From CAZJAT01 sp964544145 (GTDB lineage Bacteria > Hydrothermota > 32-111), in assembly GCA_964544145.1 (NCBI GenBank), contig CAZJAT010000010.1, positions 1 through 62,282 on the forward strand: a DNA stretch of 62,282 bases, in the 5' to 3' direction. The notes beneath the pieces were generated by a model. That model made no database searches. It saw nothing but the letters and a program-made list of their open reading frames with translations, and was not told where the DNA came from. Within the stretch, counting starts at the first letter, position 1. Each line of letters begins with the position of its first letter. Position numbers and translations under genes: made by a program. Shown piece by piece: positions 1-7,795 of this stretch.

Positions 1-37
1 ATAAACAATCAAATCAAATGTATGTGTAATGTATCCT

Positions 38-71
38 TACCGCAGGTTGAAGACATATATCCAGGCATGCC
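38..71. repeat. 34-bp direct repeat, copy 1
   Basis: A 34-base stretch beginning taccgcaggttgaagac and ending ccaggcatgcc recurs exactly at 243-276 in the same orientation. Upstream similarity continues imperfectly for about 15 bases. Neither copy lies in a convincing gene. The 172 bases between the copies include a degenerate ctggtg tandem array. Confidence 0.8.
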
Positions 72-135
72 TCAAAGCGTTTAAGCAGTAACATTGATTC
101 GGTATGCGGGATAATGTTGAGACCTGGGGGAGAAT

Positions 136-194
136 GGTGGCTGGTGAGCTGGTAAATTAGTAGCTGGTGAGCTGGTGACTGGTGGCTGGTGAGG
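136..194. repeat. degenerate tandem array of ctggtg units
   Basis: The segment is built from near-copies of ggtggctggtgagct and ggtgactggtggctggtga with a short AT interruption. A shorter echo, agtagctggtaagctgg, lies near 286-302 just after the second 34-bp repeat. Open frames through it have low-complexity translations and no ribosome binding site, so I read 1-410 as non-coding repeat DNA. Confidence 0.65.
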
Positions 195-242
195 GATAAT
201 AAAGAAATAAATAAAAAATCACATGCACATGTAATATGTCCG

Positions 243-276
243 TACCGCAGGTTGAAGACATATATCCAGGCATGCC
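243..276. repeat. 34-bp direct repeat, copy 2
   Basis: Exact second copy of the sequence at 38-71, same orientation. It is followed directly by a short ctggt-rich stretch. Confidence 0.8.
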
Positions 277-421
277 GGAAAGAAGTAGCTGGTAAGCTGG
301 CGGCTGTATTGTAAAGAAGATAAATCATGTTAATATTAATGAACAGCGAATAATATCAAGAATTCTGTAACAATACAAATATCCAAGCGTATTATTGATT
401 ACACCGCTAAAGGAGGTTTTA

Positions 422-550
422 ATGAATACAAACAATATGCAGCAAAATATAAAGAATATAATCATTCTTGTAACAGGATTGGCATTAATATTCTTTCCAT
501 GTCTTCTGCTCAATCAATGTGCAAACATTGTATCTAAAGTACTAATATAA
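422..550 (+). CDS. small membrane protein, 42 aa (unrecognised)
   Basis: A 42-codon frame starts at ATG 422 behind a near-perfect ribosome binding site (aaaggagg, 409-416). The product has a polar N-terminus of about 12 residues (MNTNNMQQNIKN) followed by one hydrophobic segment of about 20 residues with two cysteines, so a single-pass membrane peptide is likely. It ends at 550, 12 bases before the start of the next gene, which has its own strong site, so the two are probably cotranscribed. I do not recognise a family. The case rests on the ribosome binding site and spacing. Confidence 0.55.
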   Translation: MNTNNMQQNIKNIIILVTGLALIFFPCLLLNQCANIVSKVLI

Positions 551-562
551 CGGAGGTTGCAA

Positions 563-1357
563 ATGAAGAAAATATTAATAATATTCATGATCATATTAAT
601 ATGCTGGGCCATATCTGCTGAAGAAATATATAAAAAAGGAAATTACTATTATGAAATAACAACTGAGACAATAAGCGATATCGCTTCGTTTGAAATATTA
701 ACGCGTAATGGCAATATATATATAGATAAATGGTCAAAGGATTTTATTGAAATAGAGTGCATCAAACGTTCAAAAAATGAGTATGAACTCAAGGATGCAG
801 ATATATCAATAACCCAAAATGGTACAAAAGCAGTAATTGAATCAATATTTAAGAAAGCAATCATCAAGGATCTTTCCATTGATTTCAATCTAAAAATTCC
901 AAATAGTGTAACAGTTAAATTTGCAGGTACAAAGAATGGCAATGTGTCTATTAATTACTCCAATGGGGATACAAAGGTTATTACAAGTAATGGTAATATA
1001 CACGCAAGTCATATTCAAGGTGCCATGACAGCAGAAACAAGCAATGGCAATATAGATATTGATGCAGAAAGCATAAAATCATTATCATCTTCAAATGGTA
1101 ATCTTAACATAAATATTGAAAAAATAGATGCAGATACAAAAATAAAAACAAATAATGGAAATATCCATCTTTTTATAGAACAGATGCCCAATATAAGTGC
1201 TCACATTGAAACAGAGAAAGGCTCAGTATTAACTGAGGGATTTGAACCTGAATATTCATTTAATTCAAAATCAAAACAAATATTTTCTATTAAAAATGGA
1301 AAATACTCATTAAAGATATTCTCAAAAGTAGGAAACATTATACTCTCTACAGAATAG
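563..1357 (+). CDS. exported DUF4097-like beta-repeat protein
   Basis: A 264-residue protein. ATG 563 is chosen over an in-frame TTG at 557 because ggagg at 552-556 is correctly spaced for the ATG and is overlapped by the TTG. Residues 1-20 form a signal peptide (MKKILIIFMIILICWAISAEE). The rest is beta-rich, with NGN motifs recurring at roughly 17-25 residue intervals (RNGNIYI, KNGNVSI, SNGNIHA, SNGNIDI, SNGNLNI, NNGNIHL). This is the pattern of the DUF4097/putative adhesin beta-solenoid fold. The family is usually periplasmic or surface-located, often beside envelope-stress or regulatory genes, and has no established biochemical role. A terminator follows at 1392. Confidence 0.75.
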   Translation: MKKILIIFMIILICWAISAEEIYKKGNYYYEITTETISDIASFEILTRNGNIYIDKWSKDFIEIECIKRSKNEYELKDADISITQNGTKAVIESIFKKAIIKDLSIDFNLKIPNSVTVKFAGTKNGNVSINYSNGDTKVITSNGNIHASHIQGAMTAETSNGNIDIDAESIKSLSSSNGNLNINIEKIDADTKIKTNNGNIHLFIEQMPNISAHIETEKGSVLTEGFEPEYSFNSKSKQIFSIKNGKYSLKIFSKVGNIILSTE

Positions 1358-1391
1358 AACAATTCTACTCTTCTGACAGGATTAGATATAG

Positions 1392-1418
1392 AGCCCGTTT
1401 AATAAAACGGGCTTTATT
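1392..1418 (+). terminator. rho-independent terminator after the DUF4097-like gene
   Basis: A 9-bp perfect stem (agcccgttt, 1392-1400, with aaacgggct, 1405-1413) closes a four-base loop and is followed by tttattt. It separates the small-protein operon from the tRNA-Ser promoter. Confidence 0.85.
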
Positions 1419-1445
1419 TAATATATGCATGCACCATAAGTCATA

Positions 1446-1473
1446 TTGACATAATAAAATAATTTCATATAAT
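1446..1473 (+). promoter_or_regulatory. sigma-70 promoter of tRNA-Ser
   Basis: TTGACA at 1446-1451, a 16-base spacer and TATAAT at 1468-1473 match the housekeeping consensus exactly. Transcription would begin near 1480, about six bases before the mature tRNA 5' end. Confidence 0.8.
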
Positions 1474-1485
1474 ATCTTGAACATT

Positions 1486-1568
1486 GGAGGATTAGTCTAA
1501 TGGTAAGGCAGCGGATTTGAAATCCGCCGGGTTTGTAGCCCTTGGGGGTTCGAGTCCCTCATCCTCCG
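1486..1568 (+). tRNA. tRNA-Ser (anticodon TGA)
   Basis: The acceptor stem pairs ggaggat (1486-1492) with atcctcc (1561-1567), with discriminator G at 1568. The anticodon stem is cggat/atccg with loop ttTGAaa, giving UGA, which reads UCA serine codons. A long variable arm and the T-arm (gggggttcgagtccctc) fit a class II serine tRNA. CCA is not encoded. It has its own promoter and terminator. Confidence 0.92.
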
Positions 1569-1575
1569 TATAATT

Positions 1576-1602
1576 AAGCCGCATAATTATGCGGCTTTTT
1601 TT
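1576..1602 (+). terminator. terminator of tRNA-Ser
   Basis: A perfect palindrome (aagccgcataa at 1576-1586, ttatgcggctt at 1587-1597) runs into a tract of seven T. It lies eight bases after the tRNA 3' end. Confidence 0.9.
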
Positions 1603-1611
1603 ATTAAGGTT

Positions 1612-1627
1612 GATGAGGGACTCGAAC
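1612..1627. repeat. inverted copy of the tRNA-Ser T-arm
   Basis: The 16 bases gatgagggactcgaac are the exact reverse complement of 1548-1563 inside tRNA-Ser. The copy overlaps the start of the 133-bp tandem repeat, so that array is joined to a tRNA-derived fragment. Confidence 0.8.
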
Positions 1628-1895
1628 AGCGAACATAGTGAGCATAAATCTTTGATTTAACCCTTCAGGGGTTTGTTGACGGGCAGCACTTATTTCAATT
1701 CAAGAGAGGCATTGCGAGCATGAGCGAGTACATCCGATCTCCGGTTATTAAGACTCGAACAGCGAACATAGTGAGCATAAATCTTTGATTTAACCCTTCA
1801 GGGGTTTGTTGACGGGCAGCACTTATTTCAATTCAAGAGAGGCATTGCGAGCATGAGCGAGTACATCCGATCTCCGGTTATTAAGACTCGAACAG
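1619..1895. repeat. 133-bp tandem repeat, two copies plus a partial third
   Basis: Copy 1 is 1619-1751 and copy 2 is 1752-1884. They appear identical on reading. An 11-base third start (gactcgaacag) sits at 1885-1895. Each unit contains a small hairpin (aacccttcaggggtt) and a gcgagcatgagcgag stretch, and I see no open frame with a ribosome binding site. The perfect identity implies recent duplication or ongoing conversion. It occupies most of a 550-base stretch with no protein-coding gene (1569-2118). Confidence 0.85.
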
Positions 1896-1901
1896 ATTGG
1901 G

Positions 1902-2118
1902 GCCAGGTTGACAGTTTGACAGTTTTGATTAATACATATGACAACAATTTGCTAAATCACTATAAAATATAACTTACAAAATCATAAATCAATATCTTTA
2001 TTTAATTTATCATTGAGATGGAAATAATCAAAAGAAAATTCTTTTTTTACTGTATACCGCTTGTGATCAATAAATTAGCCCATTCTTTGACGCAAAACTG
2101 TCAAACTGTCAACCTGGC
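1902..2118. repeat. 217-bp MITE-like element with perfect 25-bp inverted ends
   Basis: The left arm 1902-1926 begins gccaggttgacagtttgaca. The right arm 2094-2118 is its exact reverse complement. Each arm contains the internal direct repeat tgacagttt. The interior of about 167 bases is AT-rich and shows no gene. The right arm ends against the uppP stop codon (2119-2121). I see no obvious target-site duplication, so a transposable element without its own transposase is an inference. Confidence 0.6.
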
Positions 2119-2898
2119 TTAAATATATATCGATCCATAAATAACAACACAAATACCGAGTGGAATCAAATAATATGAAAATCTGAAGAAATATTTTGAC
2201 CCCAGAATCTTATACAGAATAATTATCGCCACATAACCTGAAAGAAATGATACAATAATCCCGACTATAATCTCCAATGAAAACCTCATTCCGGAATCCA
2301 TAAATTCCTTGATAAAACTTGCCAATATAAGAGGCATTGCCATAAAAAAGGAAAAATCAGCAGCATGTTTCCTATCTACCCCGGCAAATACACCTGTTGA
2401 TATAGTCATCCCCGAACGTGATATTCCGGGCAATAGAGCAAATACCTGCATTAAGCCTATAAATATACTTTTTTTTGCATTTAACTCGCCTGTTTTATTG
2501 CAGAATTTTGTCAAATAAAGAATAATACCTGTTATGAGAAACAATATACCTACAATAATCATATTATGAAAAATATTAACAATATGGTCATAAAGGAATA
2601 ATCCCGCTAAAGCTGCAGGTATTATGCCAATGATGATATATGCAATAAATTTCAATGACTTTCTTTCGGATTGACTATTGCGCGATTCATTATATGCATC
2701 TTTGAGGATATTAATTATTTTATTCCTGAAGAAAACGAGCAGAGAGAATAATGTCCCTAAATGCATCGCTGTTTCAAGGTAAAGCGTATCCGAATTTATG
2801 TTGAAAATTCGTTCAAATAAGGCTAAATGTCCGGAGCTGGATACAGGCAGGAATTCCGTAAAACCCTGAATAATTCCCAGTATAATTGTTTGTATCAT
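2119..2898 (-). CDS. uppP: undecaprenyl-diphosphatase UppP/BacA
   Basis: Removes a phosphate from undecaprenyl diphosphate to regenerate the lipid carrier for peptidoglycan and other wall polymers. It is an integral inner-membrane enzyme. The 259-residue length is typical. The N-terminal signature GFTEFLPVSSSGHL (residues 12-25) and the second motif PGISRSGMTIS (about 157-167) carry the conserved Glu, Ser and Arg residues. Several hydrophobic helices follow. It is the last gene of the minus-strand operon and overlaps the UbiA gene by four bases, so its translation is probably coupled to it. Family members also confer bacitracin resistance. Confidence 0.95.
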   Translation of the reverse strand: MIQTIILGIIQGFTEFLPVSSSGHLALFERIFNINSDTLYLETAMHLGTLFSLLVFFRNKIINILKDAYNESRNSQSERKSLKFIAYIIIGIIPAALAGLFLYDHIVNIFHNMIIVGILFLITGIILYLTKFCNKTGELNAKKSIFIGLMQVFALLPGISRSGMTISTGVFAGVDRKHAADFSFFMAMPLILASFIKEFMDSGMRFSLEIIVGIIVSFLSGYVAIIILYKILGSKYFFRFSYYLIPLGICVVIYGSIYI

Positions 2899-3617
2899 TT
2901 TATTCCCATTATAATTGCTAATAAACCGATAATCATATCATATTTTATGTAATTATTAACAAATCGTTTTGTTTTCAAATCATCAAAGAAGTAAAACATA
3001 AATAATAATGTCAATAAAACAAGATTAACTCCAAAGACAATTATAAAGAAATACCATCTATTGTACATACCTGTAAAATAGGGTATGAATGTCATGGATA
3101 TCAAAACAATAAAATCAATCACTGCAATTATAAATGCCTTCTGCTTCCCTATGAGAATCGGCAATGTTGTCATCCCTGCATCCCGATCACCCTCCATATC
3201 CTCAATATCTTTGGTTATTTCCCTGCCAAATGTAATCAGAAATGCAAATAGCGCAGGGAATATGCCCCCGCTGATATTATCTGCTATCAATGCGCCATAC
3301 ACAAATAATAGTCCGGAAAGAATTGCAATTACTAAATTTCCAATTACTGGCATTGCTTTAAAGTATTTTGAATAAAGAAACAGCAGTATTGCTGATATCA
3401 TAGCTATAAAAACCGTAAAAAGACTTATAAAGGCAGAAAACAATATACCTACTAAAAGCATGAAAATAGATATTAAATAAACTGTTTTAAGATTATATGT
3501 ATTTGATATGAGCGGCCTTTGCGGTTTATTAATCTTATCAGTATCTATATCATAGAAATCATTAATCATATTCCCGCCTGAAGAGAGAAAAAAGACAGTT
3601 AGAATAGCAAGAATCAA
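2895..3617 (-). CDS. UbiA-family prenyltransferase, DGGGP synthase-like
   Basis: A polytopic membrane prenyltransferase. The first Asp-rich motif is NMINDFYDIDTDKINKPQRP and the second is KDIEDMEGDRDAGMTTLP, preceded by FGREI. This arrangement resembles archaeal digeranylgeranylglyceryl phosphate synthases, although homogentisate or chlorophyll-type transferases share the fold. The start is a problem. The TTG at 3617 leaves out a hydrophobic first helix, and the frame stays open upstream to a stop at 3792-3794. It encodes a convincing N-terminus from about 3725 (KFVSFIYLIRLNNTL) but has no ATG, GTG or TTG there. An aaagg site at 3734-3738 is placed for a start near 3725. The true 5' end is therefore probably about 3725, with an unusual or miscalled start codon. 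Confidence 0.82.
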   Translation of the reverse strand: MILAILTVFFLSSGGNMINDFYDIDTDKINKPQRPLISNTYNLKTVYLISIFMLLVGILFSAFISLFTVFIAMISAILLFLYSKYFKAMPVIGNLVIAILSGLLFVYGALIADNISGGIFPALFAFLITFGREITKDIEDMEGDRDAGMTTLPILIGKQKAFIIAVIDFIVLISMTFIPYFTGMYNRWYFFIIVFGVNLVLLTLLFMFYFFDDLKTKRFVNNYIKYDMIIGLLAIIMGIK

Positions 3618-3723
3618 TTTGTGTGTTTCAAATAGATTATTCCCTATGTATATTGCAACAATGAGGGATAAAATTGAAATAAGCGTATTATTGAGACGGA
3701 TCAGATAAATGAATGAAACAAAT

Positions 3724-4662
3724 TTATTCTGTGCCTTTCTGCTTTTCTGTAACGTTTGTATCTCCTTCTTTATCCTGATTAAACATTTCTTTTATTGAAC
3801 CCAATGATGATAATATACCTGTTGCTTCATAAGGAAGGAATAATTTTGTCGCTTTTCCATTTGCCATTTTCTCCAGAGTTTCAAGATATTTTATTGTAAT
3901 GACATCCTGAGTTGCATTACCATCATGTATAGCATTAAAAACATCATTAATTGCCTTTGCCTGTCCCTGAGCAACAAGAATAGCAGCTTGTTTTTCACCT
4001 TCTGCCTTTTTTATCTCCGATTCTTTCTCACCTTCTGCCCGTAAAATTCTTGATTGTTTATCACCTTCAGCCAGAAGAATAACTGAACGCTTTTCTCTTT
4101 CCGCTTTCATTTGCTTGGTCATCGCTTCCTGAATTTCCGCAGGAGGATTAATATTTTTCAATTCAACTCGATTAACCTTAACTCCCCATTTGTCAGTTGC
4201 TTCATCCAGTATCATCTGAAGTTCCGAGTTAATCTTTGTTCTTGAAACAAGCGTTCCATCAAGTGTAAGATCGCCTATTACATTTCTCAGTGTAGTAATA
4301 GTCAGTTTCTCAATGGCTATCATAAGGTCTGATATTTCATAAACTGCTTTTTTTGAATCAACAATCTGAAAATATATCACAGAATCAATCTGCATTGTTA
4401 CATTATCCTCTGTAATAACAGGCTGGGGTGGGAAATCAAGCACTTGCTCACGCAAATCAATCCTTGTTGATTTTCTTCTGCTCATCGTGATTGGTCTTGT
4501 AGCATCAATAATAGGAACAATTATATGAATCCCGCTATCAAGAATTCTACTGAATTTCCCTAAACGCTCCACAACAACATTTTCAGCTTGCCTTACAATA
4601 ACAATACCTTTCATAGCAAAAGCAAGAACAAGAACAATTATAATTATTAAAAGAATTATCAT
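3724..4662 (-). CDS. SPFH/stomatin-like membrane protein (paraslipin type)
   Basis: A 312-residue protein with an N-terminal membrane anchor (residues 1-20), an SPFH/band-7 domain beginning VRQAENVVVERLGKFSRI, and a C-terminal coiled coil rich in the repeat AEGEK/AEGDK (about 190-240). Such proteins oligomerise into membrane microdomain scaffolds and commonly modulate proteases or channels. Many bacterial paraslipins pair with an NfeD protease-like partner, but none is adjacent here. The gene overlaps the amidohydrolase upstream by four bases (ATGA). Its stop codon overlaps the region where the UbiA gene should begin. Confidence 0.9.
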   Translation of the reverse strand: MIILLIIIIVLVLAFAMKGIVIVRQAENVVVERLGKFSRILDSGIHIIVPIIDATRPITMSRRKSTRIDLREQVLDFPPQPVITEDNVTMQIDSVIYFQIVDSKKAVYEISDLMIAIEKLTITTLRNVIGDLTLDGTLVSRTKINSELQMILDEATDKWGVKVNRVELKNINPPAEIQEAMTKQMKAEREKRSVILLAEGDKQSRILRAEGEKESEIKKAEGEKQAAILVAQGQAKAINDVFNAIHDGNATQDVITIKYLETLEKMANGKATKLFLPYEATGILSSLGSIKEMFNQDKEGDTNVTEKQKGTE

Positions 4663-6086
4663 GATTTCCCCCTTTTATATACCATTTTTCCATTCTTCAC
4701 AGTTAACATTACTGCATTTTCATGTTCATCAATTTCTTCAATACATTTATTGATTATAAAAAAATCAGCTTTATAATCACATTTTAATATTCCAAAATGT
4801 GTCATATCCATTATATCAGAACTTCCTCTTGTGTAAAGTTCCAAACCAATTTTCTTATCAATTCTCTGATTCTCAAATAATGCTCTATGTGCTGACAAAA
4901 TACCGTATAGAGGAGATATCGGCATATTATCGGAACCAAAACCCAGTTCAATTCCCCTCTTCACAATTGCTTCATATGAATTATTGAAAGTAAAATACTG
5001 CGGATCAAGCAAATTTTCGTACATTTGACCTTTCATTCCCCAATTACCCACAAAATTAGGCTGCATTGATAATCTAATGCCTTTTTTATATACAATGTCA
5101 ATTAATTTATCATTTGCAAATTCAAAATGTTCTATCCTGTCTCCTCTGCGAAGATAATTGAGAGCAAATGCAATTGCTCTGTCTCCAATTGCATGAGCAG
5201 CAATCTGCAAGCCATGCTTTTCGGCAAAATCAACTATCTGTTTCATATCTGAATGTTCCAATAGTATTTTCCCATTCTGCTTTGAGTTTTTATATGGCCT
5301 TTTAAATGCTGCAGTCATTGACCCGACAGAGCCATCTAAAAATAATTTGATTCCTTTTATATTGTTTTTAATTTCATTATTGATTGAGGGTATGGATTGA
5401 GCAGGCAGATAAGGCACAATATCAATCTGCATTGTATTATTTTGGTAAAACTCAATACTGTCATCTGTACTGATATCTCCTATTGCAGTAATCCCATGAG
5501 AAAACATATTAATTTCAGCTGATTTATAAGCATTTATTATCTCATTATTATCCGGGAAAATAACTTTATCAAGATGCAGTATCAGACCTTCTTTTATTAT
5601 ACCGGTTTTATTATCGTAAATCGATTCTTTAAATCCCTCATTACCAATAAACAGCAATTCCGCCTTCTGATTTATAATAGCAGTATGACCGCAGATGCGC
5701 CTGATAATAACAGGTATATCAGGAAACATTTCATCAATAACTTGACGGACAGGCAGACCGGGAATGGAGAATGCAGAATCATCAAATCCCTCAGCAATAA
5801 TATTATTTAAGCCCATATGATTACCGGCAAAACTTATTAGTCTATTGTAAATATCATCTGCCGATTCACTTCCTCTGAGATCACACCTCAGCAGGGACAG
5901 ACCATATTGCATCATATGTACATGTGAATCTACAAAACCAGGATATATATATGAATCACTGTAATCAATAATATCTATACTGCCAGAAGGTTCTTCATCC
6001 CCTATATATACAATTAACCCTTTATCTATACCCAGGTATCTGTGATAACCTGTTTCAGAAAAAACATGTGATTTATAAATTATCAT
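4659..6086 (-). CDS. amidohydrolase-3 family protein (YtcJ-like)
   Basis: A 475-residue metal-dependent hydrolase of the amidohydrolase superfamily. Visible ligand motifs are the HxH of PGFVDSHVHM (about residue 50), KLFLDGSVGS in the middle, AAHAIGDRAI, DRIEHFEF and the late FGSDNMPISPL aspartate. This order matches YtcJ/N-substituted formamide deformylase-like enzymes. No signal peptide is seen, so it is cytoplasmic. The substrate cannot be predicted. It sits between rpoD and a stomatin gene with four-base overlaps on both sides, so it belongs to the operon without an obvious functional link. Confidence 0.88.
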   Translation of the reverse strand: MIIYKSHVFSETGYHRYLGIDKGLIVYIGDEEPSGSIDIIDYSDSYIYPGFVDSHVHMMQYGLSLLRCDLRGSESADDIYNRLISFAGNHMGLNNIIAEGFDDSAFSIPGLPVRQVIDEMFPDIPVIIRRICGHTAIINQKAELLFIGNEGFKESIYDNKTGIIKEGLILHLDKVIFPDNNEIINAYKSAEINMFSHGITAIGDISTDDSIEFYQNNTMQIDIVPYLPAQSIPSINNEIKNNIKGIKLFLDGSVGSMTAAFKRPYKNSKQNGKILLEHSDMKQIVDFAEKHGLQIAAHAIGDRAIAFALNYLRRGDRIEHFEFANDKLIDIVYKKGIRLSMQPNFVGNWGMKGQMYENLLDPQYFTFNNSYEAIVKRGIELGFGSDNMPISPLYGILSAHRALFENQRIDKKIGLELYTRGSSDIMDMTHFGILKCDYKADFFIINKCIEEIDEHENAVMLTVKNGKMVYKRGKS

Positions 6087-7795
6087 GTTGTGAGATTTAA
6101 GAAAGGTTTCAGTACTTCAGCCCTATTCTTATGACTCAATTTTTCTAATGCCTTTGCTTCAATTTGCCTGACTCTCTCTCTTGTCACATCAAGTATTTCA
6201 CCCACTTCCTCTAATGTCCTCGGATATCCGTCTTGAAGACCAAATCTCAATTTCAATACTGTTTGCTGTCTTGGAGTAAGATCCATCAAAACCATATCTA
6301 AACGCTCTTTCAACATTGAATGCATAGCATGATACTGAGGTGATTTTTGTTCAACATCCTCAATAAAGTCACAAAAGATTGACTCATCACTATCACCAAT
6401 CGGTTTATCAAGAGATATCGTTTCCTGAGCAATTTTATAGACACTCTTTATTTTATCTACCGGCATATTGAGCTTCTCTGATATTTCACTCTCAGTGGGC
6501 TCTCTTCCCAGTTCCTGCATTAATGTACGCGTCGCTTTAACAACTTTGTGCATAACCTCTATCATATGAACAGGTACTCGTATTGTTCGAGCCTGATCTG
6601 CTATGGCTCTTGTTATTGACTGCCGTATCCACCATGTTGCATATGTTGAAAATTTATAACCTTTCTTATAATCAAATTTTTCTACTGCTTTCATCAGTCC
6701 GGCATTACCTTCCTGTATCAGATCCATAAATTCAAGTCCCCTGTTTGTATATCTCTTTGCAATTGAAATGACCAGACGTACATTTGATTTAATCATCGTT
6801 TGTTTAGCATTCTTCAAATCATTCTCAAATCTTCGTATATTCCTTATAATACTCATAAATTCTTCATGATTCATCCCCACAGGATTTTCAAGTTCCTTAA
6901 TATTATTGTAAACTATTTCAATTTCATGAGCAATTTCATTAAAATCAGCTCTCTTGAAACCAAGCTTTCTGAATTTGCTGGTTATTGTGCCGGTCTGTTT
7001 TGATTCTTTTATAATACTATCTATTGGATGCTGGAAACGGTTTTCTATGAGTTCCATTTTCTGCAGTTCTTTCCTTATATCCCTGTCAATTCGATTATAA
7101 TATTTTATAACATCACTTATCATAATAGGATTGATCTGCATCATCATAATCTTGTCAACCAGTTTACTGAAATGCAGTTTCGCCTTTGCATCACTTTTGT
7201 CTCTATCAGCTTTCCTCATCCGTGAATACCCCTTCATACATTCATTGATCTTTCCCTGATATTTCTCAACTGACTGATAAAGTGATTTCAAACGCTTTAT
7301 TTTCTTTTTGTGAGACAATTCATTGCTGATTTCAGGATCTTCAATATGAAAATATGCATCAATGGATTCTTCATACTCCGTTACTCTGGTATAATAGTCT
7401 TCAACAAATTCAGACGTTCTGGGTATGCTGAGTAAATTCTCCAATATACTTCTGCTGCTGTCCTCAATCGCCTTACTTATTGTGACCTCTTTCTCTTTTG
7501 AAAGCAATTCAATTGATTTCATTTCCTGTAAATACATTCTCACAGGATCATCATATTTACTGTCCTTAAGTTTCTTTTTCTTCTTCCTTTTCTTTGCATC
7601 TTTGTTGTCATTCAGCTCTTTATCAACAAGAACAACACCCAATGTCTGAATTCTGCTTATCAGCATGTCAACTGTCTCAATCTCAAAATCTTCTGATAAA
7701 AGCTCATTCAGTTTCTGATATGACAATTCACCATTATCATTTACATGATTTAGTATGATATTAATATCAATTTTTTTATCAGATCTCTCAGTCAT
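6083..7795 (-). CDS. rpoD: RNA polymerase primary sigma factor RpoD
   Basis: The housekeeping sigma factor, 570 residues. Region 1.2 begins DPVRMYLQEMKSIELLSKE. Region 2 contains NVRLVISIAKRYTNRG, FMDLIQEGNAGLMKAVEKFD and YATWWIRQSITRAIADQ. Region 3 follows with IRVPVHMIE. Region 4 has LTPRQQTVLKLRFGL and the recognition helix TRERVRQIEAKALEKL. A lysine-rich stretch (KKRKKKKKLKD) lies in the acidic/basic N-terminal part. It overlaps dnaG by eight bases, giving the classic dnaG-rpoD arrangement. The presence of TTGACA/TATAAT promoters elsewhere in the window fits its specificity. Confidence 0.98.
   Translation of the reverse strand: MTERSDKKIDINIILNHVNDNGELSYQKLNELLSEDFEIETVDMLISRIQTLGVVLVDKELNDNKDAKKRKKKKKLKDSKYDDPVRMYLQEMKSIELLSKEKEVTISKAIEDSSRSILENLLSIPRTSEFVEDYYTRVTEYEESIDAYFHIEDPEISNELSHKKKIKRLKSLYQSVEKYQGKINECMKGYSRMRKADRDKSDAKAKLHFSKLVDKIMMMQINPIMISDVIKYYNRIDRDIRKELQKMELIENRFQHPIDSIIKESKQTGTITSKFRKLGFKRADFNEIAHEIEIVYNNIKELENPVGMNHEEFMSIIRNIRRFENDLKNAKQTMIKSNVRLVISIAKRYTNRGLEFMDLIQEGNAGLMKAVEKFDYKKGYKFSTYATWWIRQSITRAIADQARTIRVPVHMIEVMHKVVKATRTLMQELGREPTESEISEKLNMPVDKIKSVYKIAQETISLDKPIGDSDESIFCDFIEDVEQKSPQYHAMHSMLKERLDMVLMDLTPRQQTVLKLRFGLQDGYPRTLEEVGEILDVTRERVRQIEAKALEKLSHKNRAEVLKPFLNLTT

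Noticed and set aside
14..328. 104-codon open frame on the minus strand across the 5' repeats
   Set aside because: Its translation follows the repeats, has no ribosome binding site and resembles no protein.
1619..1895. CRISPR-like array
   Set aside because: The repeats are adjacent copies of 133 bases without unique spacers, and no cas genes are present.
1..2118. Prophage or genomic island at the repeat-rich end
   Set aside because: No integrase, phage or transposase gene is visible. Only repeats and a tRNA fragment are seen.
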